This document shows, piece by piece, positions 6,097 through 12,048 of a stretch of DNA of 15,561 bases. Within the stretch, counting starts at the first letter, position 1. Each line of letters starts with the position of its first letter. The translations under genes and the position numbers were made by a program. Source of the stretch: JARIHD01 sp041743655 (GTDB lineage: Bacteria > Patescibacteriota > Saccharimonadia > Saccharimonadales > UBA4665); the NCBI GenBank assembly GCA_041743655.1, contig JBGTMJ010000012.1, positions 1 to 15,561 of the forward strand, given 5' to 3'. The notes beneath the pieces were generated by a model. That model did no database searches, had not been told where the DNA came from, and saw only the letters and a program-made list of their open reading frames with translations.

Positions 6097-6210
6097 TAGC
6101 CAAACTATATAGGAACGCAGGTGTTTATTAGATTTAGACAACTTTCTGTAAATCTCTAAGAAGTAAGATTTTAGTTTCGTAGCTGATGGCGCACCAATCT
6201 TAAGCACCCT

Positions 6211-6244
6211 AAATAGACCTTTTTTAAGGTCTATTTTATTTTGA
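6211..6244 (+). terminator. Rho-independent terminator without an upstream plus-strand gene
   Basis: AAATAGACCTT and AAGGTCTATTT form a perfect 11-bp stem with a TTTT loop, then a T-rich tail that runs into TGATATAAT. The nearest upstream gene is on the minus strand, so its plus-strand transcript is unknown. A GGCGCACCAAT motif precedes it. Confidence 0.65.
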
Positions 6245-6258
6245 TATAATTATCAGTA
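6242..6258 (+). promoter_or_regulatory. Extended -10 promoter, leaderless
   Basis: TGA plus TATAAT (6245-6250), with the ATG 7 nt downstream at 6258. There is no Shine-Dalgarno. Confidence 0.6.
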
Positions 6259-6677
6259 TGAAAACACAGCGGACAGGGACCAGTATAGAGTCGTTTCTCA
6301 AGAGTGTGAGCGATAAAAGGCGCGAAGAAGCACTTACGCTGATAGATATGATGCATAAAATTTCTGGTGAAAAACCGTACATGTGGGGACCTAGTATTAT
6401 TGGTTTTGGCTCGCAGCATTACAGGTATGAGACAGGGCGTGAGGGAGATATGCCGCGGCTCGCGTTCAGCCCACGAAAAGCTAGCATTACTGTATATTTT
6501 GAGGGGTTTGATAGATACGGCGAATTGCTAACAAAACTAGGCAAACACAAGCATAGCGTATCTTGTTTATATATCAATAAGCTTGCTGATATTAAACTCG
6601 ATATATTGCGCGCAATGCTTGAGCAGTCATTTGCCCTCTCAACTAAGTCGTCTATCAAACCGACAACTGTCGACTAG
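6258..6677 (+). CDS. DUF1801 (YdhG-like) domain protein
   Basis: 139 aa, full length for DUF1801. Characteristic segments are SIESFLKSVSDKRREEALTL near residues 9-28, KPYMWGPSIIGFGSQHYRY at about 39-57, the LAFSPRKASITVYF strand, then FDRYGELLTKLGKHKHSVSC and CLYINKLADIKLDILR. The W-G-P/G-F-G-x-H-Y-R-Y and LGKHK...S-C-L-Y-I motifs are the family signature. The fold is alpha/beta (also in YdhG/YobT and Fra-like proteins) and the biochemical role is unknown; a soluble cytosolic protein is expected. It is transcribed alone from an extended -10 with a leaderless start, and a terminator lies at 6814. Confidence 0.88.
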   Translation: MKTQRTGTSIESFLKSVSDKRREEALTLIDMMHKISGEKPYMWGPSIIGFGSQHYRYETGREGDMPRLAFSPRKASITVYFEGFDRYGELLTKLGKHKHSVSCLYINKLADIKLDILRAMLEQSFALSTKSSIKPTTVD

Positions 6678-6689
6678 TACATTGCTAGC

Positions 6690-6860
6690 CTATACTAAAT
6701 GTGGTGAGAGGTTAAATTGTTGGACTAAGTTCTTTAGCTTGTATTCATCAATATTATTCGGATTAACTGTTTGCAATATGTCCACTATCCGGCACCATTT
6801 CTGACCAACAGATAAGACATGCTCACTTGCGTGTCTTTTATTTTTCTGAAGTCCACTTGT
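6690..6860 (-). pseudogene. C-terminal remnant of an unknown protein (copy B)
   Basis: Minus-strand frame open from TGA (6863-6861) to TAG (6692-6690), with no start codon before the conserved part. It reads ...KWCRIVDILQTVN, then IDEYKLKNLVQQFNLSPHLV, aligning without gaps to copy A at 487-609. The A/B relationship (about 70% DNA identity over 93 nt, no indels) argues for shared descent from a coding sequence. The 6814-6840 hairpin lies within the upstream part of this frame, so the coding interpretation probably holds only for 6690-6800. Confidence 0.4.
6814..6840 (+). terminator. Rho-independent terminator
   Basis: AAGACATGC and GCGTGTCTT form a 9-bp stem (one G-U) with a 6-nt loop and a short T-tail. 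It is the likely end of the DUF1801 transcript, about 135 nt after its stop. Confidence 0.6.
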
Positions 6861-6910
6861 TCAATCCGTTAATCGGGTTAGAATCTCATATGGTTCATTG
6901 TGGGTGCTCT

Positions 6911-6926
6911 TGATATACTTCGTTCA
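6911..6926 (+). promoter_or_regulatory. Extended -10 promoter, leaderless
   Basis: TGA plus TATACT (6914-6919), with the ATG at 6926 after 6 nt. Confidence 0.6.
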
Positions 6927-7753
6927 TGTCACACGAAGAATTTAAAGTGAACGACATGAGCGTCGTTGATCAGAAGATTAGTAGTTTTCAGGAACAAGGC
7001 GCCAGTAAAGTTCATCTGCTGCTAGACTTTGATCGAGCAATTACAACTAGCTTAGACGGTGAAGATGATTGCACTACCTGGCAAGTTTTGTACCGACACC
7101 TGCCAGAAGCAGGACAAGCAAAGTACAAAGCTTTCTACAATGCATACAGACCCTTGGAGGCTGCAGGTACAATTACTAGTGAACAAGCAAGGGCATGGCC
7201 TTCTGCCGTACTAGACCTTTTCGTAGAGTATGATGTTAACTTGACCCTGGTTGAACAAGATTTTTTTAATGTTGTCACACTGCGACCAGAGGTGAACAGG
7301 GTATTCAACTTTTGCGACGAAAATGGTATTCCTATCATTGTTCTATCCGCTGGTATCAAAAATGTCATTGACCTGCTCCTTGAAAAGTTTGGCATTAAAT
7401 CAGCACTGACTATTGCCACTGAACTCTTAGTAGATAGTGAGGGCGTGATAACTGATTGGAAAAAAGATACGCTCGTTCATACTTTCAATAAACGCGAGTC
7501 AGGCCATGAAGAGCTGAGACGTTTACGCGAGCAAAGGCCATACTGTGTGCTTGTTGGCGATAGTTTGCATGACGCAGACATGGTAGATGGCGAGGATTCG
7601 GTACTGCGGATCAGAATATTTGATCCACGCTCGGATGAAAAGAAGAGCTTCCAGGAAGTGCAAGCTGAAACATTTTCTAAATTTGACATGATGAGCATGT
7701 CAAAGTCCTTCCATCCTATAACTGAACTACTCGAGAGAATGGTCAACGCCTAG
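6926..7753 (+). CDS. HAD-superfamily hydrolase, UMPH-1 / cytosolic 5'-nucleotidase III-like
   Basis: 275 aa. HAD motif I is LLDFDRAITTS with nucleophile D34 and acid D36; motif II is IIVLSAGIKNVI (S141); motif III Lys lies in HTFNKRES (K189); motif IV is LVGDSLHDADMVDG (D212, D216). The SAG-x-x-N-V-I and HTFNK...GDS-x-x-D-x-x-M-x-D-G arrangement is that of eukaryotic-type pyrimidine 5'-nucleotidase (UMPH-1), which dephosphorylates UMP/CMP. A cap domain lies between motifs I and II (about 45-130). No signal peptide, so cytosolic. In a small-genome organism this suggests nucleotide salvage or detoxification; the exact substrate is inference. It is transcribed singly, with a terminator at 7765. 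Confidence 0.83.
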   Translation: MSHEEFKVNDMSVVDQKISSFQEQGASKVHLLLDFDRAITTSLDGEDDCTTWQVLYRHLPEAGQAKYKAFYNAYRPLEAAGTITSEQARAWPSAVLDLFVEYDVNLTLVEQDFFNVVTLRPEVNRVFNFCDENGIPIIVLSAGIKNVIDLLLEKFGIKSALTIATELLVDSEGVITDWKKDTLVHTFNKRESGHEELRRLREQRPYCVLVGDSLHDADMVDGEDSVLRIRIFDPRSDEKKSFQEVQAETFSKFDMMSMSKSFHPITELLERMVNA

Positions 7754-7883
7754 AGTACTGAAATGTGTAGTTCCCTACACTTATCTTTGTTAACGAATGC
7801 TCTTGATACGGCAATTCTAGTATTTCCCTCCAACGAGCAATCTCATCTCTAATAAGGTGTAAACTTTTACCCACTTGTTGCAC
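7743..7883 (-). other. Possible small minus-strand ORF or remnant
   Basis: From GTG at 7883 a frame of 46 codons runs to TGA at 7743, overlapping the end of the nucleotidase gene by 11 nt. It reads QQVGKSLHLIRDEIARWREI..., helical and protein-like. No -10 at leaderless spacing and no SD is present. The VQQVGK part recurs at about 8731-8715, where it stops after 7 codons. It may be a decayed gene or chance. Confidence 0.2.
7765..7789 (+). terminator. Terminator of the 5'-nucleotidase gene
   Basis: GTGTAG, TTCC loop, CTACAC, then TTATCTTTG, starting 12 nt after the stop codon. Confidence 0.5.
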
Positions 7884-7927
7884 GAATAGAACTCAAACGT
7901 ATTTCTACAGCATAGTTTTTAACATTT

Positions 7928-7948
7928 GAGGCCAAGTGGCCTCTTTTT
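7928..7948 (+). terminator. Strong terminator fused to a TGTTACAAT box
   Basis: GAGGCC, AAGT loop, GGCCTC, TTTTT, then GTTACAAT (extended -10-like, 7951-7956). The upstream nucleotidase already has its own terminator at 7765, so the transcript ended here is unknown. Confidence 0.65.
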
Positions 7949-7987
7949 GTTACAATCAGTTCAATATAACTCAACCAGATCTCTAGA

Positions 7988-8025
7988 TTGTTACTTTAAA
8001 ACACCAGGTGTATTATTAAGTTATA
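7988..8025 (+). promoter_or_regulatory. Promoter of the membrane-anchored hypothetical gene
   Basis: TTGTTA (7988-7993), a 17-nt spacer and TATTAT (8011-8016), with the ATG 9 nt after the -10. The leader is 0-3 nt. A TATAAT that overlaps the ATG is too close to serve this start. Confidence 0.45.
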
Positions 8026-8628
8026 ATGAAGAATCCAGTACCATCAAAACCATTTGTTCAATTATTAATTGCGATACTTATCCTGCAGTCAATTTTATTA
8101 GGGTGCTTGTTTGTTAAAGCCAGTTCACTAGACAATAAAATTAATCAGACAGTGGTTGATCTCAGGGAAGATGAAGCAGCGCAATCACGCATGCTATATA
8201 ACGAAATTGATTATCAAAAATCATTACAGCGGCCAACACTGTTGGCCAAAGAAAACCTTTTGTTATTTCCCGAACTTAAAATTACACTTCCATATAACGA
8301 TGTAACGAAAACACTTCAATATTCTGCTGAGGATCAGGCAGGTATTGTTGCCAGTATAACTTCAACCCTATTGGATGACCATAAGGAGAGACAATTAGGC
8401 TGTTCTTGGCTAGTGGGTGTTAATCTAAAAGACGGGAAACCTTTGAGCCCTTGGGATGAGGCGGCCGGTTCGGTGAAACTCTCAGACGGCCGAACTCTTT
8501 ATATTGTCGCTGCCAAAGCATTTAAAGATAATGAAGGATCATCAACAGAAGAGTGCGCAACAGAGGCCTGGCGCTTCATTACTCCGAAACAAGTAGCTGA
8601 CGAATTTAAAAAAGCTCAATCATACTAA
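8026..8628 (+). CDS. Membrane-anchored hypothetical protein
   Basis: 200 aa. One N-terminal hydrophobic helix at about residues 12-32 (QLLIAILILQSILLGCLFVKA) follows a short basic start, so it is probably a signal anchor with the rest outside the membrane. The LLGC stretch could pass as a lipobox (LLGC at about 25-28), but it sits inside the helix and its context is not ideal. A polar helical region follows (about 33-75), then a globular part with a few Cys (LGCSW, TEECATEAW) that could form a disulphide if exported. A C-terminal helix is present (PKQVADEFKKAQ). No family is recognised. The ATG at 8026 is the first start after an in-frame TAA. Confidence 0.65.
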   Translation: MKNPVPSKPFVQLLIAILILQSILLGCLFVKASSLDNKINQTVVDLREDEAAQSRMLYNEIDYQKSLQRPTLLAKENLLLFPELKITLPYNDVTKTLQYSAEDQAGIVASITSTLLDDHKERQLGCSWLVGVNLKDGKPLSPWDEAAGSVKLSDGRTLYIVAAKAFKDNEGSSTEECATEAWRFITPKQVADEFKKAQSY

Positions 8629-8661
8629 TATTAAAAGCTGCCCGGCTACGGTAGCAGGCGC

Positions 8662-8687
8662 AGCACTTATCTTAAGTGCTTTAAATT
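8662..8687 (+). terminator. Terminator of the membrane-anchored hypothetical gene
   Basis: AGCACTTA and TAAGTGCT form a perfect 8-bp stem with a TCT loop, followed by TTAAATT, 34 nt after the stop. Confidence 0.55.
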
Positions 8688-8786
8688 AAGCGTAGCTCCC
8701 GAAGTTCTCAGCATTTTCCTACTTGCTGCACCAATCATCCGTACTAATAATTCCGTAAGTGATGACCTTTTCTATTTAAGAAGTTT

Positions 8787-8814
8787 TTGCTGCATAACTT
8801 GGTAACAGTATAAT
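8787..8814 (+). promoter_or_regulatory. Promoter of EEP paralogue 2
   Basis: TTGCTG (8787-8792), a 16-nt spacer and TATAAT (8809-8814); the ATG is 9 nt after the -10, so the leader is 0-3 nt. Confidence 0.6.
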
Positions 8815-8823
8815 GGGCTCAAT

Positions 8824-9579
8824 ATGAAGCTAGTATCGTTAAATGCATGGCAGGGAAGACTATTACGAAATATTCCAGAATTCTTTCGCAAACAGCAGGC
8901 CGATATTATCTGCTTGCAGGAGGTCTATGATGCAAAGGACGCGATACCTACACTTGAGTTTTTCCAATCGATCCTGACGATAAAGAATGCTAGCGCACTC
9001 GAACATTCATACTTCTCGGCAGTTCACAGCTATGAAGTTATGGGAGCTAAAGTTAGTTTCGGTAATTGTATATTAAGTAGATTCCCCATAACTAAGCAGT
9101 CAACAATATTCACAAGAGGTGAGTACAACATTTTTACGAATCCTTCAACATTCGTGGGCAATAATCGTAATGCGCAAATAGTTGAGATTCTTGTCAATGA
9201 CAACTCTATACATGTTGTTAACCATCATGCGTATTGGGAGAAAGACCCGATGGGTTCTAGCAAGTCTCTGGAGATAATAAAAAAACTTTGTGATGCTCTA
9301 AGGCCTATCAAAGGCCCGCTGCTAATTGCAGGAGATTTTAACCTTAACTCAAACAGCAAGCCGCTTGCTTTTCTTAAGGACTCACTTCAATTACGTGACC
9401 TAACTGAAGAGTTAGGAATCAAGTCAACTCTATCCAGTCAAGTAACAACTTATGTGGCAGACTGTGACCACCTTTTCATAAATGAATACATCCAAAAAGA
9501 AACTTATACTGTAGAAGACAAATTATTATCAGACCATAAGGCTTTAACACTTAAGTTCAATGTAAAGAGTGGCTCTTAA
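8824..9579 (+). CDS. Endonuclease/exonuclease/phosphatase (EEP) family protein, paralogue 2
   Basis: 251 aa with the full EEP motif set: SLNAW with N7, LQEV with E33, VNHHA with N133-H134, AGDFNLN with D171 and N173, CDHLF with D215, and LSDHKALTL with D237-H238. It is expected to be a metal-dependent phosphodiesterase; the substrate is not predictable. No signal peptide. The C-terminal SDHKAL motif matches paralogue 1 (655), and the GDFNLN form matches paralogue 3 (12049), so the three are related but well diverged. The start is near-leaderless. The stop codon lies inside a small hairpin, and the next gene starts only 23 nt later. Confidence 0.87.
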   Translation: MKLVSLNAWQGRLLRNIPEFFRKQQADIICLQEVYDAKDAIPTLEFFQSILTIKNASALEHSYFSAVHSYEVMGAKVSFGNCILSRFPITKQSTIFTRGEYNIFTNPSTFVGNNRNAQIVEILVNDNSIHVVNHHAYWEKDPMGSSKSLEIIKKLCDALRPIKGPLLIAGDFNLNSNSKPLAFLKDSLQLRDLTEELGIKSTLSSQVTTYVADCDHLFINEYIQKETYTVEDKLLSDHKALTLKFNVKSGS

Positions 9580-9602
9580 GCCGTTTTTGTTATAATGCGG
9601 TC
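9569..9602 (+). promoter_or_regulatory. Compact terminator-promoter junction
   Basis: GTGGCT/AGCCGT (6 bp, two G-U) overlaps the EEP-2 stop codon. Then come a T-tract (9584-9588), TGT plus TATAAT (9591-9596) and 6 nt to the ATG at 9603. Terminator and leaderless promoter fit within about 34 nt. Confidence 0.55.
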
Positions 9603-10136
9603 ATGAAGCTGGGGACCCTTGATTTTAGCATCGCTATCGACAGCACAGGCCTGGTAGCAGAGACTGTCAAGAACGCGATTACAAAAGAGGGGCTGCCAGA
9701 TGTTTACGTATCTGAGATCGACCCAAGCCTAGCAGATACAACGGCTTTTTGTGAACAGTATAAAATCGGCATGAATGTTTCGGCTAACTGTGTAGTGGTG
9801 GAAGCAAAAAGAGCAGACAAAGTCTGGTACGCTGCTTGCGTGATACTTGCGACTACTAAAGTGGATGTGAACGGAATAGTCCGCAGACACCTTGACGCAC
9901 GCAAGATCTCGTTCGCACCTATGGACAAAGCTGTAACAATGACCGCTATGGAATATGGGGGGATTACGCCTATTGGTCTGCCAGCCCATTGGCCCATCTT
10001 AGTTGATAGCGCAGTAGTTGGCACGGCAAAAGTCATTATTGGGAGCGGTCTCCGAAAATCAAAGCTGTTAGTGCCAGGCCGACTTCTTGCAACGCTCCCA
10101 AATGCGGTAGCTATGGATATTACGAAAACGAACTAA
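9603..10136 (+). CDS. YbaK/EbsC-type aminoacyl-tRNA deacylase
   Basis: 177 aa, the usual size for a free-standing YbaK/ProX domain. Diagnostic segments are VVVEAK with the likely catalytic Lys K69, the basic helix GIVRRHLDARKISFA, MEYGGITPIGLP (GGxxPxG loop, about 117-126), PILVD, and IIGSGLRKSKLLVPGRLL near the C-terminus. Family members hydrolyse mischarged tRNAs (for example Cys-tRNA-Pro or Ala-tRNA-Pro) in trans, preserving translation fidelity. It is cytosolic. It stands just upstream of tRNA-Cys and tRNA-Leu, though the tRNAs have their own promoter. The exact tRNA specificity cannot be told from sequence. Confidence 0.85.
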   Translation: MKLGTLDFSIAIDSTGLVAETVKNAITKEGLPDVYVSEIDPSLADTTAFCEQYKIGMNVSANCVVVEAKRADKVWYAACVILATTKVDVNGIVRRHLDARKISFAPMDKAVTMTAMEYGGITPIGLPAHWPILVDSAVVGTAKVIIGSGLRKSKLLVPGRLLATLPNAVAMDITKTN

Positions 10137-10243
10137 GTGAGCATCTTCAGTAAGGGCAAAAGTTATTGATTACCTTACTGCACTGGCGCATTGCGCAACT
10201 ATAGCCAAAGTAGTCTTGCAAGATAACATCTATTGCAAAGGTG

Positions 10244-10273
10244 TTGGAGTAAACGAACGATTTAGCTTATAAT
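10244..10273 (+). promoter_or_regulatory. tRNA promoter
   Basis: TTGGAG (10244-10249), an 18-nt spacer and TATAAT (10268-10273), about 20 nt before the mature 5' end of tRNA-Cys. It probably drives both tRNAs. A CAGTAAGG/CCTTACTG stem (10148-10155 with 10173-10180) lies upstream in the spacer after the YbaK gene. Confidence 0.6.
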
Positions 10274-10293
10274 GACGGTGTTGCAACTGATTT

Positions 10294-10367
10294 GGCGCCG
10301 TGGCGGAGTGGTTACGCAGAGGTCTGCAAAACCTTGTACACCGGTTCGAATCCGGTCGGTGCCTCCA
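10294..10367 (+). tRNA. tRNA-Cys (GCA)
   Basis: 74 nt with encoded CCA. Acceptor GGCGCCG pairs with CGGTGCC (one G-U), discriminator T. The anticodon loop CTGCAAA gives GCA. The T arm CCGGTTCGAATCCGG is standard. Confidence 0.95.
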
Positions 10368-10372
10368 TAAAA

Positions 10373-10459
10373 GGGCGAGTGGCGGAATTGGTATACGCGG
10401 TGGACTTAAAATCCGCTGGTCTTAAAGCCTTGAGGGTTCGAGTCCCTCCTCGCCCACCA
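10373..10459 (+). tRNA. tRNA-Leu (UAA)
   Basis: 87 nt with encoded CCA and a long variable arm as expected for class II tRNA. Acceptor GGGCGAG pairs with CTCGCCC, discriminator A. The anticodon loop CTTAAAA gives UAA. It lies 5 nt after tRNA-Cys and is probably co-transcribed. Confidence 0.95.
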
Positions 10460-10498
10460 TATTAATAAACCAACATTTAAGCCGGTTTATTAATATGG
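10457..10498. other. 15-bp inverted repeat overlapping the tRNA-Leu CCA end
   Basis: CCATATTAATAAACC (10457-10471) pairs perfectly with 10484-10498 around a 12-nt loop. The left arm begins with the CCA of tRNA-Leu. No T-tract follows on either strand. It sits between the tRNAs and the convergent M16 gene, so it could end transcription from both sides or guide 3' processing. Confidence 0.6.
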
Positions 10499-10526
10499 CT
10501 CCCTAATGAGTCGAGCTGAATCTCAA

Positions 10527-11366
10527 TTAAGCAGTTTTCGAAGTAGCCCACTCTCCTATATTTTCAAGTATGTTCTGATCTGGGCTTGTAGCAACTACTA
10601 ATGGTTTAGTGTCTGTAACATCTCTGTGTAATCTCCTTAGAGCGTCTAAAGAAATGGTATCTGCAAAATCCTTAGCTTCCTCCAAATTGATCTCTTCTCT
10701 TTTTGCATTTGCAAGTAGGTTGCGTACATAAGTAGCAACTCCTGCAGGGCTATCCTCCTTAGTAATATCAGCCTGACGAAGACAATCTCTACGTATTATC
10801 TCCACTATATCTGTGGGCAAGTCTTTCTCTATGACATCCTTCAACATAGCATCCAGGGTTTCGATGCTGTCTGCTCCTTCGACAGAAGTAGAGAACGTCA
10901 GGCGTGACCAGTTTCTGTTAGCACCAAAGCTAAGATCTGTTAAACGGTGTACTCCCGCTTGGGCTACATAGCAAAGAGCCAGCTCTCTCCTAAGACGACG
11001 CTGTATCAATACAGAAAGTACCGTACCAATAAAGTTGTAGCTTAGCTGCTCATAGACACTATTAGTTTCCGGTATACCATAGCTAATGCCTACGGAAGTT
11101 TGTGCACTAAGGGGTAAGTCAATTTTTTGCAGCGACGCAGTAAGGTTGCCCGGATTAAAATCTGGTAGATCAATTGGGGTAGGCTCGTCTGCGCTCTTTT
11201 GTGGCACAAGATTAAGAAGGGAGTTTATATACTCTCGTTGTCGCTCGACTGGTTCACCAGAACAAATCACCAAGACAGCATTATTAAGTCGATAGTTTCT
11301 TGCATAAAAGGCAGTCAAATTCTCGTGAGTCAGCTTCTTTACGTCTTCTACTGTGCCACCATCGGC
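10527..11366 (-). pseudogene. M16 metallopeptidase, C-terminal part (frameshifted)
   Basis: Open frame of 279 residues that continues the M16 fold after the break near 11355-11360. It starts GGTVEDVKKLTHENLTAFYA, then NYRLNNAVLVICSGE, the standard end of the first M16 lobe. The second lobe contains SVGISYGIP, the RRELALCYVAQAGV segment typical of the M16 C-domain, and SVEGADSIETLDAMLKDV. The natural stop is at 10527. As a separate protein it lacks the zinc-binding HxxEH and would need an internal start. Joined with the upstream fragment it gives about 440 aa, normal for M16B peptidases. Confidence 0.75.
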
Positions 11367-11851
11367 CTAGCATACCGTACACCCCCCAGGGTGCGTGCGT
11401 GCTCAATATTAGCCAGATAATATGGGCTTGAAGCATACTCAAGCAGTTCATTTACAATAGGTTTCCGTTCTTTCTCCAGCGCTTCTGGTGTTAAAGTAGG
11501 AAACAGAGCAGCTTGGGTTATAAAGTATCCTGCCGATTCAAGATCATACCCATTAACTACATACTTAATGTCAGTTTGGTTCGTAAAGACGTTTGCACTA
11601 ACCAATTTTTCCTCAAGATAACGATCAACTTCTTGCCATGTAGGCAGATCCTCTGTACCCTGAAAAGTAATATGTTCTAAAAAATGCGCTGCTCCGGCTG
11701 TCTCTTGTGCTTCGTGTAGCGATCCGGAATTTATAGTTAATCGAGCAGACGTGGTACGAAAGTGAGGCATGGTAATAAAGGCGGCTCTCAGGCCACTGCT
11801 TAATTGCTCCACTTGGATATGTTCACCCGACATCGACATAAACGATAACAT
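11348..11851 (-). pseudogene. M16 metallopeptidase, N-terminal part (frameshifted)
   Basis: 167 codons to an early TAG. It carries the inverted zinc motif HFLEH (H56, E59, H60) and the third ligand Glu in PIVNELLEY (E135, about 75 residues on), as in M16 (inverzincin) peptidases. The end reads RYARPMVAQ-stop, while the other frame continues GTVEDVKKLTHENL. Adding one G at about 11355-11359 would give RPMVGTVEDV, matching the family consensus G-R-P-V-x-G-T. One missing base therefore breaks the gene; it could be a true mutation, a sequencing error or programmed frameshifting. Starts at 11851, 11839 or 11833 are all possible. Confidence 0.75.
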
Positions 11852-11880
11852 TTAAGGGTTGATTAATCAAATATCCTCAT

Positions 11881-11933
11881 GGGGCTTGAACCTCAAAAAG
11901 AGGAGTCCCTTCTCGCTATACCGTATAATACGG
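11881..11933. promoter_or_regulatory. Inverted repeats in the divergent M16/EEP-3 spacer
   Basis: GGGGCT...CCTC-AAAAA-GAGG-AGTCCC forms a hairpin at 11881-11909. CCGTAT-A-ATACGG (11921-11933) is a perfect 6-bp inverted repeat that embeds a TATAAT. It could be an operator between the divergent genes or a secondary promoter. No -35 is obvious. Confidence 0.3.
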
Positions 11934-12010
11934 GCCTGTTCGCTACGTCCTTTATTTGATACACGCTGACACTAGCAAAGTATGAGATGTATATGCGCGG
12001 GTGTTGTAAT

Positions 12011-12041
12011 TTGACAGACTCTAACACTTGCTATGTATAAT
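12011..12041 (+). promoter_or_regulatory. Promoter of EEP paralogue 3, leaderless
   Basis: TTGACA (12011-12016), a 19-nt spacer and TATAAT (12036-12041), with the ATG at 12049 after 7 nt. This favours ATG 12049 over the upstream in-frame TTG at 12028, which would lie before the transcript start. Confidence 0.65.
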
Positions 12042-12048
12042 CAAACGA

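Noticed and set aside
10137..10260. Protein-like minus frame in the spacer between YbaK and the tRNAs
   Set aside because: Two competing frames look equally plausible, with no start signal or homologue; likely chance.
452..10290. Integron-like cassette array (single genes followed by spacer repeats)
   Set aside because: The genes have their own promoters, spacer repeats lack recognisable attC core sites (RYYYAAC/GTTRRRY), and no integrase is present.
12028..12048. Upstream TTG start for EEP paralogue 3
   Set aside because: It lies before the -10 (12036-12041), so it would not be in the transcript; ATG 12049 begins the conserved LTLNLW region.
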